From Zelopaecilomyces penicillatus (taxonomy: Eukaryota; Ascomycota; Sordariomycetes; Hypocreales; Pseudodiploosporaceae), in NCBI GenBank assembly GCA_005765155.1, contig VCCP01000002.1, positions 5,394,001 to 5,458,000 of the forward strand: 64,000 nt of DNA, in the 5' to 3' direction. Each line of letters starts with the position of its first letter. The stretch's first letter is position 1. The notes beneath the pieces were generated by a model. It was not told the DNA's origin. It ran no database searches and was given only the letters and a program-made list of their open reading frames with translations. Made by a program: the position numbers and the translations under genes. This document shows, one piece after another, positions 1 through 13,290 of the stretch.

Positions 1-881
1 TCTTCCAGCATCTACGGTGAGGAAGAGTGTCCAAAGCACTGGGTTTTGCACCAAAGCAGATTTGCTGGAGACTCCCGCTAATACCTGGAATATCAACGGT
101 CGATTCCCAGCAGCGCGTTGCGACGGCTGCAGGGGTGCGGGGACGGCGAGTCTCCAGTGGTCGTCTCCCGAGACAAGGGGAGAAGCTCAGCGACGGCGTC
201 GCCTGTGTCAGGCTGCCAGTGCTGTAGGCTTGCTGCTAGCCGTTGGACTGAACTCCCTACATACAGTATGCGCCGACAGCCTGGGAAGCCCACCTGTAAT
301 GGGGCCCTGTGTAGGCCCCTCGAGCCCTGTAATAGGCGTTGTGTGGGTGCTGTGGGAGCCGGCTAAGCTTCCAGAAGGGGTGCGGCTGTCGTTAAGTCCC
401 GTCCCCTGGTCGCTTTGTTCACAGCGAACGAAGCTTAATATCGGCCGAATCGAGCAGCCGTGGGCCCAGCAGCCCAGGCGTCCAGCAAAAGACCTTATCC
501 GCCGGACTTGGCGCGCAACCCGTTGTTTTGTCGTCGAGCGTGCTCGCCTGCGCGCGTATGTGACTACTGTATGTGTTACCGGTGCTGGCGAGTTCCAGGA
601 ATAAAGCGGCCGGGGTCAATTGCAAGGTCGCATGCGCCGGACGGGACGGGGGCGCGGATACTGGACCACCTCGTCGTCTTATTAAATCTCTCTTGGCAAC
701 GTCTCTGGCGATCTTTGCTTCTCTCCCCCAGATACTCGACTTTCATTCAACCTTTAATACGACTGCCCGCTACCTCGACCGTTTACCCTCTCAGATCCTC
801 CCTTCCAAACTCTCGGCTCAACAAAGAAGACAAGAGTCCCAACTAGTTTCGCTCTCTATTCGTTTCAACCGCATCGCCACT
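1..881. other. upstream intergenic region
   Basis: No gene is supported here. Open frames exist on both strands (for example 17-604 on the plus strand), but their predicted peptides are rich in Arg, Pro and Ser and have no recognisable domain. The segment from about 690 to 881 is pyrimidine-rich with many CTC/TTC runs, which fits the promoter and leader of the reductase starting at 882. The reductase frame stays open upstream to 573, but without an ATG that looks like a better start. Confidence 0.5.
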
Positions 882-1943
882 ATGCCTTCCAAAGTCGCAT
901 CTCCCATCGACCCGCCATCATTGGTCGTGGTCACTGGCGCCAACGGCTTCATTGCCCAGCACTGTGTTGCCTCTCTCTTGAAACATGGCTACCATGTCGT
1001 CGGAACAGTCAGGAATGCTTCCAAGATCGAGCAGGTCATGGAAGCCCATCGTCGGCATCCCAATTTGGACGTTGTTGTAGTTGAGGACATCACATCGCCG
1101 GAGAGCTATCTCTCCACCCTCGGATCCCTTTCACCAAGTGCCATCCTCCATCTCGCCGCCCCATTCCACTATGGTGCTACCAACTTCGAAAAGGAGATGA
1201 TGGTTCCCGCTGTCCGAGGCTCTACCGCCATCCTCGAGGCCGCCACCGAGATGAAGAGCGTCAGGAGAGTCGTTCACACCAACAGCTTTGCCTGTATTTA
1301 CGATGCAGCTGCTGGTCTTGCCCCTGAAAAGATATATACTGCCAAAGACTGGAGTCCACTGACCTACGAAGACGGCGTCAACGCACCCAATGCCCCAACG
1401 GCCTACCGAGCAAGCAAGGCCACAGCTGAGAAGGCTGCGTGGAGGTTCATGGAAAGGAGAGGGCTTGGGTTCGACCTCGTCAGCCTGTGCCCGGGCATGG
1501 TCTTTGGCCCCTTCCTCCCCAACGCAAAGCCCAGCACAATATCCGAGGTCAACACGAGCAATGAAATGGTCTGGGCCGTCGTCTCAGCCGGCCGAGATGG
1601 CTCAGTGCCACCAACCAAGGGCCCCATCTGGGTCGACGTTCGAGACGTAGCAGATGCTCACGTCAAGGCCCTGCAGGTGCCAGAGGCCGGCGGTGGCCGA
1701 TACATGCTGGCCAGGGGCGTCTACTGCAACCAGGAGCTTGCCGATGTGAGCCGACGGATGCTGCCCAAGTATCAACAAAGAATCCCGGTCGGCGAGCCTG
1801 GCACCAGGGAAAGCCATAAACATTACGGTGCTAGCACTGCAGAGACAGATAGCACCCTGGGCATCAAGTGGAGAAGTCTAGAGGAGACCCTCGGAGATCT
1901 CGTTCCTCAGTTATTTGAGATTGAGCGGAATCAGAGTGTCTAA
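882..1943 (+). CDS. extended SDR, dihydroflavonol-4-reductase-like NAD(P)-dependent reductase
   Basis: Single-exon gene of 353 residues. The start is the ATG at 882 in a CCACT-ATG-CC context; the frame is open further upstream but lacks an earlier convincing ATG. The N-terminal Rossmann motif TGANGFIA lies at residues 18-25, a hydrophobic strand leads into LAAP near 91-94, the catalytic Ser is likely S135, and the YxxxK pair is Y175/K179 (YRASK). This pattern is typical of the extended SDR family that includes dihydroflavonol reductases, cinnamoyl-CoA reductases and yeast Gre2-type methylglyoxal/ketone reductases. It should reduce a carbonyl with NADPH in the cytosol; the substrate cannot be read from the sequence. 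There is no signal peptide. It is isolated: the next recognised gene is almost 14 kb downstream. Confidence 0.9.
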   Translation: MPSKVASPIDPPSLVVVTGANGFIAQHCVASLLKHGYHVVGTVRNASKIEQVMEAHRRHPNLDVVVVEDITSPESYLSTLGSLSPSAILHLAAPFHYGATNFEKEMMVPAVRGSTAILEAATEMKSVRRVVHTNSFACIYDAAAGLAPEKIYTAKDWSPLTYEDGVNAPNAPTAYRASKATAEKAAWRFMERRGLGFDLVSLCPGMVFGPFLPNAKPSTISEVNTSNEMVWAVVSAGRDGSVPPTKGPIWVDVRDVADAHVKALQVPEAGGGRYMLARGVYCNQELADVSRRMLPKYQQRIPVGEPGTRESHKHYGASTAETDSTLGIKWRSLEETLGDLVPQLFEIERNQSV

Positions 1944-4900
1944 GTATCAAGTTTCCCCCTATTCTTTCATTTTTGTCTGTCTATAGATTGGCTCTCTTGT
2001 ACATATATGACGATTTAATGTGTTCATGCCGGGTTTGGTTTTAATTATCTGGGTGGCTAGATGTTTCTTGCAAAAAATACTGTTCGATTCCCGAGACCCT
2101 AGGGGTCATGAATACATTATGTTTTGATCAAAGCTCTGTCCTTCAGGCACAAGTGAACTCGTAATTACTGCAATTACCAAACGCGGACTTCAGCGGCATG
2201 ATACTCTTCGCTAGCCCAGGATATGCAATGTGTATGATGCGTATGTTTCATGGCTCCCAGCCTCTGTTTCATCATGCTTGAGGCAGCCCGGACAATTGGA
2301 ACCTGGAAGGAGTAATAGAAGCCAAGCAAGTGGAGCGGAACAAGGTCTCCGGCATGAGGACAGTGATTACCAATCTTTACACACTGTATTTTCTCATATT
2401 ATTGCATGCATAGCTCACAGTGCATATTCCTCCACCCTAGTTGCCTTTAAACACGTGGGCTAGCAACTTAGTGTACGATCTTGCATCCTTCAATGCTACT
2501 CTACCACAACAGCTTGGCCAGGACTGGTTGCAATGACCAGGGAGCAAGAACAAGGGTTTCGGATATCGTTAAGAATTCTTTTTATATATTCTCCGACCAG
2601 CATGACGTTGGCGAGAGATTCCCCGGATACGATTTTGAACGAAAGAAAAGCACTCGCTGCTCTGGCATGCTTCAACGACATCCGAAGCCGTCGGCTGTCA
2701 AAACCGCCCGCAAGAATGCGATTCCGTGGTAATAGCGCCTGTGTTTTTTTACCCACTCACTTCCCCGACTATGGACGACTTGGTAGCCAGCCTGGGGGGG
2801 CTTCTGACAAAAGTGCGCAAGCACAGCCTCGATCTAACGCTCATAACCCATGGTCGGAGAATATAGTAGCCGTTGGCGAGGGCTCCGCTCGAACGAAATC
2901 ATCCTTGGCTCAGAACTGCAGATGCTCCAAGAGCGTGGCGCTCGGTGCCATTTCCGCAAGCGTCATGTCCAACTTGGCAAGTTGAACAAGGTCGTAGGGA
3001 AATACTAATAATCGCTAATTAAAGACGTTACAGCCCATGTGAAGTTTACTAGTCCTATCTTATCCTTCAGCTAATCGCCCAGAGGTGAACGGGGTTGCTA
3101 TTTCTAGACAGGCCGTGGACGTTCTTTCTCTTTTACATATTGGACTCCCCAGCGGACCTTTTTCGTTTTTGTCCTAGGATATGGCATGCGTCAGAGGCCC
3201 CGACAAGGCTCACGGTTTCCAATAGGATCCAGAAGGCCATGCCAAGCTTTGCTTCCAATGGCCTCAAATGTTCTTCAAACATGGTTCTGAAGAAAACGTC
3301 TCCACAAAATCATTCATCCAGCTGATTGTGGGTTGAGGAGGAACACCAGCCGCCTGACAGGGGCCGAGACCCTGTCACTGGCATCCCACAAGTATGATTT
3401 GGCAATCGTGTCGTCCAAAGATGCCACCAGGTAGGTGCGCCGCGGATTTGCCCAAAGTAAATGCACTGTCGAGACTAACAGGCACAGTGCAGGCGTTTTA
3501 TCATGTTGCAGCATTCTGATACGGAGTCAACACTGTCAAGGTGGGACACTAGAAGTAGTTCAGCTCAATCGTCAGTGAGCCATACACTCCTCAACGCGCA
3601 CTCACATGTGATCACGACATGCACCCTTCCCGATACATCTATTTCATCAGCCTCCTTGGCCGAGTAGGTCGAGCTCTCCAGTCATTACAAAAAGGTTTCA
3701 TCGGCCACTCAAGTCCTCGCATCAAAGCCATGACAGGTTTGGTGGCGTTATCAAGAAGAGCTACTGTAGGATTCAGCTTTAACTGCAGGGTAGTGTTTTA
3801 TACCAGGATGACAACGCAGCGTCCTCGCAGCGTACCCTTGACGCATTTTGGTTGCTCACATGGTCTTGCAATGTTCGCTGAAAACGGCACACGCCACATT
3901 TAGAGAAACCCAGGCTGAGAGCTGTGTGTTGTCTTTTCGCACTCGGATACAGCGGAAGGACAATGTGTTTGCTATTTTGGCCATCGCTTACTTTCATTTA
4001 GTTGAGCAAAACTGAATGCTAAAAGCGTCAGCATCAAAACTTAACATAATGACGGCGAATAGGTTAATAGGATATCATGAGGCCAAGGTTGCGACGTCAG
4101 ACGAGATACAGCAAACAACTGCACCTACCACGAGTTCACAGCAGTGTCACTCAGTGGCGGCGACACCTGCATAGCTTCATGCAAATGCACGGAGATGGCA
4201 TCAAATATTACTAGATATTGGGCTCCTCAAGAGGCACATGATTTGCTGAGAGAACTCACGTGTGACGTGAAATTGCCCCGGGCCAATGGGCGGCCACTGT
4301 TGGCCAACAACCAACACCTTCTAGTAAGCAATGGATATTCTCCCAAGGAGCAAGCATGTAGCCACTTTGAGTATTGGGTTGGTATACAAGTATTACGAAA
4401 TTAGACTTTTAGCATGCTTCCCGCACATTATTATTATTTTTCACTTCGAATTACTTTACCTGATGTCTTCTTCCCTGTTTTGCTACTTGACTGACGGCAA
4501 GCTTCGTCCCGAGCTTCACAAACATCCCCATTGTTTTGCATAGCATGTCGCTGCACCCTGGCCTAACCATCAAAACTAGTCTCGGGAAAATACATGCCCT
4601 GCGAAGGTAGGAGGGTAATAACGAGGAGAGCCCCAAAGAGGACACAACATCTTACGGGTGCGCGGGTGCTATAGACAAGTCGAATCAGTCAGGTCTGGTT
4701 GACTGGTGTGCAAACCGACGGCATGAAGTCTCTAACCAATAAACTAGTAAACATTGATCTCGAATGAACTCGGTCAGGCCGAGGCTCAAGGCCAGGCACG
4801 CATATCAAGACTCTTTGGGCATGCTGGATATAGGAGTCGTACTCAACATGGATGAACTACCGCCGGTTACTATGGCTAACCTAGACAGGGTTCATTCAGT

Positions 4901-7900
4901 TGGGCGCGTTTCTTGAGCAAATCTACTACTATTAACAGGTATCATCCTTCGACAAGCATCCATGTTGGCATCTGTGTCGCTGGTTGTGGCCTTGACGGGC
5001 TGTTCGTGGGCCGCCATGTACACGCCTAACCAGCTCGGGTCAATGGTTGAGAATAGTGCTTTGTTAACAACAGGAAGTTTGCAAAGCCGAAAGTGATTGT
5101 TCATAAAAAAACTCAAACCGTTTGAACAGCGTTAAACGAGAAGGTGTACCCTAATATCGACGATTTTGGTCTCTCCAATTACTGTTTGAAAGGTTCCCTA
5201 GATCTCACTCGCCACTATGAGACATTGGTTAGCAAGGTGTGACGATTTTGAGCATCCACGAGACATCAAGCAGACTATCGTTTCATTCCGTTTGAAACCA
5301 ACATGAGAGAGGTATACTCGACGGAGAGAGCCAGAAAGACTGCGGCACATTATCACTCTCAGCCTCATCATTACACAAATGGTTCTAGAGAGTATCTGAT
5401 TCGTGATAGATGATGGCTGGTCTTTTGTCAACGTAAGGTTGCGGTATGAATCGACCCTGACTCTTTGGTGGATGCATAGTCGAAATCGATCGAAGAACCG
5501 CAAGCAGTGGAATCCGTACGAAAGACCCCCAAGTGGCGTATGACTTTATAATCCCAAACATCTTGCCTTACAACCGTCAAATTTACAAGAGACTCCCAAT
5601 ACTTCCTACTCAGTACCAGAGCCGAGTGTATACGACCAGGTTGCCTACATACCTGCTGGGCATTTGAGAGTGTTTACACAACAGATCAACGCGACATAGA
5701 ACGGTGGCGAACACAGCAGAGCAAGAGCAGATGTGAAGGCTGACCTATTAAGCTTTCATCAACAAGAATCAAAGTTGGTTGAGTATTGAGAACATTTGCG
5801 AAAGGAGCAAGAGAGACTACCAGCGCTGTGTTTTGGTTTGACTGATGACAGTTTCCATGCTGAAAGCTTACACAAAGCCCCCTCTTTGTCTCCGTCAACG
5901 TGTACACTTGGTCACACTGAGCACCTAACCAATCCAATGTTTTTCTGCGCCCCAGGAGGCCTCCTAGATACGAGTATGCAGTTCGAGCCAACAGATATTA
6001 TGGATTCTCTACAAGCCGCGGAGGTGTTCTTGACACGCCGCTACCAAATCTCGGAAGCCAATAGACAGCCTCTCCCGCTACCTCACCGCTACTATCGATG
6101 CCGACTCGTCGTCTGTTCTAATTATCACTTGCTCGCTAGGTGGTTCATGTGCAACATGAGATGGACTCGTACGTTGGTTCCTTGGGGAACTTTGTCCTTG
6201 AGGTGTAAGAAGGAACTTTGTTCTATATTGTGTCACTTCATTACACGCGGGAGACGTTTCGGTTCACGATATAGAGTTAACATGGACCGCTTCTAATTAA
6301 ATGGTGCAGAAAATGTAGGATATCCGACAGAACCATCGGAACTTGATTACGGGAACCGCGCAGCCTTCCGGCAAGGCTCTTTGAACACATATTCATGTAT
6401 CAATCTAGGGGGCTCGCTGCGGATTCCACATACCATGTCTCACCGGTATCTAACGAGCATCAACATTCATGTTCTTATCCTTCGCTTCGACATCTAATGA
6501 GAGCCTAGGCTACCAACCAAATCAATCACAATTTCAACTACAACATCGAGGGGTGTATCCCTATTCATTTACAACAATTATTTCCGGCCGGATTGATTGC
6601 CAAGCTCGACTTTGCAGGATAGAAGAATGTTGGTGATATGGCATGCATGTGCTTCATCCCCCTTGATTTGCATCTGGGGCCTTGTGCGATGAGTTCCAAA
6701 CAGGAAATGTTTCCGGGTCTATCTCCGCGGCTCTCTTACCCCAGAGCCTAGATTGTTTTCCCGTCATCCATCTCATGACTTTGGGAACCAAAATCGACCG
6801 ACTGATGACGTCGGCGCTCCCACACGAAAGATTCCAAGGGCAACTTTGATCGTTATGAACACTGGCTGCATGAATTCGTGCCACTAATCGTTCGCTGAGA
6901 TTTACAAGATATTCAAGGATGTATTGGGGGGGTTGCTGAGACATTGCTACTGTTGGTGCTACAGATGGCGTGCCAATAGAAATATCTAGTCTTGCCTCAA
7001 AGCATCATCACAGCAAGGATTGTCGAGGACATGCCAAAAGCAATTACGATTCAAGTAGGTGCGGTGTGGTTGTTGGTCGCAACATGACCACTCATTCATT
7101 ACCTCGCCAAAAAACGAACAAACGGTTGTTGCCCAACAGGTCGATCGGTGGCCCAAGCCGCGAACCAATGAAGAAAAGCGCATGGGTACAAATCTCGGGA
7201 TTGAACGGTGACGTCTCAGATCCCTGTCGGAGAGCCTCCATGTGATGCGATGTACCTACGTGGCTGTAGCGGGGTGAAAAGGGTTCAAAGGGTGATCGAC
7301 AATGAAAGGTGAGTGTCAATCAATGTGTCAATACCTAACGAAGGGGCGCAGCATCTCAGATGAAGTGTGGGCAAGACATGACGTTGAGGGCACAATGCAA
7401 CCAAGCTTAGAACGCAAACGTTCCCCAAAACTATGACGCCGGGATATACGCTCCCGAGCCAAGGTGTTCCTGACGTGCATGCGGGCTTGGAGAAGATTGG
7501 ACCCTCGAGAGCTGGCGGTGTCGAGTCGGCGTTTGGCTGTGCTGGCACACGGCCGTAACGGATCTACATCCGGTAGTCTACGCGGGTTTCCACCTTTCAC
7601 CCGACAAACGGAAAGGCAAAGAAGTAGGGCGACAATGGTAGCAGTGTGATATCATCGATCTCCCCAAGCTCGGAAGCTATAGTTTCTATTGACTAGGTCG
7701 GGTTAGCGCTGGGAGAACGGTTGCATAATTGCATTGCATCGGGTTTGGAATTTGTTCACGGATGAGGGCACACAGAGAGAGAGACACACACACCGACCGC
7801 AATCCAGCAAGACAAGCAACTGGGGTCGAATGAGCATCAAAGAGAGTCGAGATGTCTGCACACCTCACAGCATTCACGGCGCAACGTCGTGCAGTTCAAC

Positions 7901-9540
7901 CACCCCTGCGCGAGCCAACGAACCACAGCGGATGACATGGAACATGGAGGCGATGCACAAGCGCACGCGGAGCGGAAGCACATCCCACCCATCACCCCTG
8001 ATGCTCGGAATACTTGCGATAACAATGTTTGCGCCGAGATTTGCAACCAAATTCTGGCCCTACTGTCGTCGTCTTTCGTGTACCCGTGTAAAATGGAAAT
8101 GGTGACTTACATGACTGCAACGCAACCCGGAGAAGAGCAGCAATTGATATTTGCCAAGTGTCCTACTGGAATGGCTTGCTAATGATGACAGGCATGTGTG
8201 GATGATTACGGGACACTTGCTCAGCGATCGAGTGTAACCTGGTGGCTACCCGAAAGGCGGTAGGTCGCCGTGGGCTGCTCAGCCCTCACGGCACAGCACG
8301 GCGCATCGCAGTGTGGCTGACATTTGATGCGGGACATTGGCGTTGAGAGTCGCAGGGGGTTCGTTCAGCGAGTAGAGAAGGAGATCTTAACCCTCGAAAG
8401 CAAATAGGAGAGGCAATGGGCGGCCGGGTTTCGGCATCACTATCTAATTTTACCTCTTCATGTTGCTGTTGGTATTTTCTGGTCGGACCAGTTGGTCCAC
8501 CCATACCGTGAAGTCCAACGGCTAAGCTAGTCTCTGAGACCAACTACTATACCGACAGTGACTACGCCCTCCCAACAGCACATTCAGTACAATACGGCGT
8601 CTTTTTTCTTTTTGGAAGAATTTTGGTTATGTAAATTTGGCTCTTGGTGTTGCTACGGTGTTCTGGATAACCCAAGCCCAGCTGATGCCTCCCACCCAGA
8701 TGAGTCGTCACATTTAAGCAATAATCCTTGGGTTTGTTTCTCGCACACGGATTCCGAGAGTTGGACGAACACATGATGCATTGAGAGATAAGAGAAGGTG
8801 TTGGGTGAGTACTTTTGCCTCCTTTGACCGAGCAATAATAGCGCTTCGGCTATGCTTGGCATGTCTGCCCGAACGTTAACATGTGGTTATTGGTTGGTGA
8901 GCTGCTCACGCGTTCGGATGCCACCCTTCCGAACAATGAATGAACTCTCCATCGAACAACAAGGGAATATACGGAGGTGGGAGAGTCATGTTGTTGCTTT
9001 CATCCATGCTGCTTGGAAGACGGTGTGATATCGCATCTAGCTACTGGTGCAAGGTAGATAGATAGATAGGCAACTACTTCGCACATGTGACCTCTAAGCT
9101 GTTGTTCAATCCCTACCGAGATATTCCAGAAGCCTGGCCTAGACCCTGATAATTGGGCGAGATGTACTATACCCTGTTCGTTGGAAGGTTGCGTTGCGAT
9201 AGGATAACATATCATGAGATGGATAGAATGAAATGGATGCAACAAGGCAGGCTAGAAGACAGAACTCGCTAAATAAAACGGCTACGCGCTGGTACCGCCC
9301 AACGACCAAAGTCCCTACTTAGTCCCCCAAATTGCTGTAACTAAGGTACTAGATAATTGGTAGCAAGCAGCTGGTTGGGGAGCTGGATGCTGGGGGCTCT
9401 GGAGATACCATTCTAGTGTTGGCGGGTTGCTGCACATGATACTTACACATGCATGGCACTTTGGGGTTTGAAGGGCGATTCCAGATGCGATGCGAGCTTC
9501 AATGCCAGTTCGCATCAGGTTCGCACCAACCTCGCATTCA
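1944..9540. other. long gene-free region, first part
   Basis: No coding gene is supported. The open frames (the longest about 170 codons, such as 5796-6296) give peptides of random composition without domains, and they do not join at splice sites into a coherent protein. The sequence is mixed in composition, without long repeats, inverted termini or transposase-like frames that I can recognise. Minor features are a short TAGA tract at 9057-9069 and A/T runs. It could hold degraded elements or noncoding transcripts; I see no direct evidence for either. Confidence 0.5.
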
Positions 9541-10581
9541 AACCCCCTGGCCCATTCTCTTATCTAGACCCAGCCTCTAGGTGCTGCATTTTTGGTGATG
9601 AGCTAGATGCGCGCGCGCACCAATGATGGGAGAGCAAAATGGTCTAGATGGTGTGTGGGCTGAGAAAGGGGCACGAGACAGCTTCGCTGGCGTAGTCACC
9701 TTTTTTTTGTTTGTTCATGGATCTTTTTTTGCCCCAAGCTTGAATTCGATATTTGATATGCTTGGTTGAAAGAGAGAAAGCTGACACGCTGTACGTTTGT
9801 TAGCCCGAGTGTGAGTGAGGTTAAGTAGCTATAATAGGCAGGTAGGTTAGGTAGGGCTGCGCAGGAAATCCAGTATCGTGGGATGGCATTTGGTTATGTT
9901 GGGGCTGTTTGGCTAGGAGATGCGGGGTTTCAAAGTGCTTGTGATGCATGTTGTGAGTGTGTGTGTTGTGTGTGTATATATGTGTGGTTGAAGGTTCATG
10001 TTGTATTGACAACGACGACGAACCGATGCGCTCTCATTGGCCATTAATAGACATGCGGACTTCCTCTCTTTTGACAGGGCACCCACTAATAGCCTAAAAA
10101 GCTGTCACATACAGCAATCAGCAGCTTTTGGGATGTGTGGTGCGCCGTCGGTAAAGGATAAAGGAAGGCAAAGAGGATGGATGCCACGACAACAACACAC
10201 GAAACGGTGTTGCCCCCTCCCCAAGGAAGAAGGTTCCGCGGCGAGCCAGTGCTGCACGTTGGCATTTTTGTGATGATGATGGTGAAAATGATCCCAGTTA
10301 CCAGTCACATTGAAAAATGGTGGGTTTCTTCAAGATTTGTTGAAGCAACGTTGATTGGAACGGACGCGGAGACGGGGCGGGAAGATGGAGTATAGAGGAT
10401 CAAAGGAGGGGTCGAAATAGAGGCGTGAACGACGGCGGCGCCACGACGGTCGGTGATGGGGGGGGATGGGATGGGGCTGGCAGCTAATGCGGTGGGAGTG
10501 AGATGTGGCAGAGCGGCACCTTATTGTTCTACTGATGGTGGAAAAGAAACTTTTGCTGAATCTTTGCTTGGTGTTCTAGGG

Positions 10582-10583
<2 letters not shown>

Positions 10584-10618
<35 letters not shown>
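10584..10618. repeat. (GT)n microsatellite
   Basis: About 17 uninterrupted GT units, in an intergenic region. The reverse strand reads as His-Thr repeats, which explains the spurious open frames here. Confidence 0.95.
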
Positions 10619-10620
<2 letters not shown>

Positions 10621-11586
10621 GTTTGAACAGACGATGGAACCTCTGTCTGGGGATAGCTTTGGGGCTGAACATGTAGAAGTAGCTTGCTCCTGTGAAAATC
10701 ACACAAACGTCCCCACTTTCCGCTTACTCGAACCGAGTTCTTCTACCTTCTTTGTCTTCATGCGAACAGCGCATCATTCAGCTTTTTCTGTTTCTCCTAT
10801 AATTGATTGATTCATTTCGTTTCTGCCCTGCTTGATAATAATAGGTAAGACGGGGTTCCCATGTGGCGAAGGTGGAAGGGAGGGGCCGGTGGGAGGATCC
10901 AGCGGGCGTTGCCAGGGGGGCTCAAAGTCCGGTCTCCCGGGATTTCGAGGGAGCTGGACGCGAACGTGAGCCATGCGTCTGTTTGTTGTGGGGGTGCTGC
11001 TGGAGTGCGCAGGTCAGTTGGCTAATTCGCGTCCTTCCATTCGTCCGTTAAACAGTAAGAAGAAGACGGAGTAAAGAAGAGGAAGAAATAAGACGTGAAT
11101 TCTGAGTTGATTAAGTGACGGCCCCTACTTGAGAGACGGGCTATTGTTTAACCGGAGAGCCGTGGGGTCCGTAATATGGCAGATAGATAGATGCCTTAGC
11201 TATCCGTTTACAGTTACATACAGCACCCACTATACGGCAGCGTAACAATCAATGCACACGTACAATACGGGAGCGCCACGCCGCCGAGCTAGCCCAAAGG
11301 CCCGGCGATCGAGGCGCCGGCGCGCCGGAGGGGCCTTTCTGGGCCCTGCTGTGGCGGTCTGTGGCTGCTGGAGCTGGACCCCGTTCTCTGCAGTAAAACT
11401 GCAAACATATCCCGTAGTAACTCTGCAAGCAATGCACACACGACAGTGCATCGGAGAGAGAAATGCCAAGCCGCGGCCTAAAAAAGCGCCGCACGGCTAG
11501 TAGGGACGGGTTTTGTTTGTGTTTGTTTGTCGATTCAGGCCTTTCGTCTTCAGTGCCACCCTTGTTCGGGTAACTGCATTTGCTTT

Positions 11587-12395
11587 ACCTACCTAGGTAC
11601 CTGTTCAAACTCCATATCTAGGTAGAGAACAGCTGAACGAACAAGCCCGTCGAAATCCGCCTCAACGACGGGGTCTGGCACGGCACGGTTACCGTAGCCA
11701 TCAATAAATCTTTGCAAGGTGTGGGAGGTGAGCAGCGCAGCCTCGGTACGTTATGATTATATGCCTGCCCCCCTCCGAATGGCATTTTTGCGCCCTGAAA
11801 AGCTGGGTCCCGGCAGCAGAGGGGGTGTCCCTCGGCCATTTTTCTGTACCTTAGGTAGTTGTACGGCGCGTAACGCAGGTTTCGCTACAACTACATTTAC
11901 AGAGCCCCTGACTGGCTAGGTAGGTATGTATGTATGTAGGTAGGTATCTCGTTTGCAATAATACCTACCTGGTTAAAATACTTGGCAGGCATTGTATATT
12001 TGCTAGGTAAGGTAGGAATCCATCCTGACAATGACATGCACCTTCACCCTGAACATGTAAGTTTGTATAGCACACAACTCCACTTTTAACAACTTTTTTT
12101 CGTCGGCCCCTCCCGCATAGGTGAGAGAGTGGAATGGGTAATTATGGGTACCTATTTTCGATAATGAATCCACATGGGAGTTGAAGCGTTCTGGCCAGAA
12201 ATAGCGAATTGAGGTTGTTTGAGAGAGACGGGAGAGCAAAAGCGTTTGGCGAGGCTGTTTTGTTTCAGCTCGGATCCAGCGCCGTCGGTAACAGTGTTGC
12301 AGCATTCACTTGGATTAGGAAAGTGGTAAATAGGGAGGTATCTGGATGGGATGCTGGCATGTAAGTTGGGTAAAATGTACCTACGTACCTACCCG
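11587..12395. repeat. dispersed AGGT/ACCT tetranucleotide tracts and TACCTAGGTA-like palindromes
   Basis: Clusters of CTAGGTAGGTATG, CCTACCTAGGTACC and similar motifs appear at 11587-11602, 11911-11946, 12002-12016 and 12378-12392. Comparable motifs recur near 63170-63220. They are palindromic or tandem in short patches and carry no coding information. Function unknown. Confidence 0.7.
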
Positions 12396-13261
12396 TGGGA
12401 AAGCAGGCGGGCAGGTGTCAGTTGGGTGCCGGCATATGTTCAGCTGCTAACTAAGGTGTCAAAAGAGATAACAGCGATGTGTCATTATTAGTAACCAACA
12501 TGGTATTAGAGGCAACAAACATGATTTCTGATCAGGATTTTATGAAACCAATATTCCATCAAAACAGAGTAGAAAATACTAGAGAAAACACCGGACAAAG
12601 GAACAATATTGCAAATTTAGTTATCAACCCACATTCAGTTGCGCAATGACTCAACGTTCTTCATGTGCTTCTGTGTCACAAGACTTCAAGCCCAGTTCTA
12701 AATCTCTTCCATGCTTGCTCCATCCACACAAACTAATTTGCAATGCACCAATATTTCCAAGAACTACATGGGTATTGTATGTAAGCCCGGTACTGCCTAT
12801 TCTAGTTGGCGTTTCTTTTCCATCTTCCATCTTCCTTTCCGCGGCAGCCCGGAGTTGAAGACAATACGCGCGCTCGCCGCCCACAGCGGGAGGACGGTCA
12901 GCGCTTCCGTAGATCGCGGATACGAGAGTCAGATGCTTGAAAAAGCTCAAGGGAAGACTGTTGACTCTAGGTGTTCGAGTTGATAGCCTGTAAGCCCAGT
13001 AGATTGGAGCACAGACAACCATGAAGCAGAAGTCAGTGTATGTACACTATGTATGTGGATGTGGGTTTGTTTGTGCGTAAGTGTGTGCCGTCGTCTTGCT
13101 GCGGGCCTCCTTTTTTCCCCTTAGCTCGAACGCCTCTCGAGTCAGCCTCCCCCCCCCTAGAAAGGGACCCTGCTGTCTAGATTGGAAGAAAAGGAATCCG
13201 TACCCGAACCGAACCGAGCTCTCCCTTTTTGGGGTTTCTCGATATTGGGGGTGGGGAGGAA

Positions 13262-13290
13262 GGGGGGGGGGGGGGGGGGGGGGGGGGGGG
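13262..13290. repeat. poly-G run (29 bases)
   Basis: Uninterrupted run of G following GGGGAGGAA. It could form a quadruplex or be a place of assembly uncertainty. It generates artefactual poly-Gly and poly-Pro frames on the two strands. Confidence 0.95.

Noticed and set aside
17..604. 195-codon open frame at the left end
   Set aside because: No domain, Arg/Ser/Pro-rich composition, several equally open frames on both strands, and no spliced continuation.
2082..2091. GTTCGATTCC, a B-box-like sequence that might mark a tRNA gene
   Set aside because: The flanking bases cannot form a T-stem or acceptor stem, and no A-box with a matching D-arm lies at the right distance.
5796..6296. 166-codon frame in the gene-free region
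   Set aside because: Random composition, no motif, no plausible exon partners.
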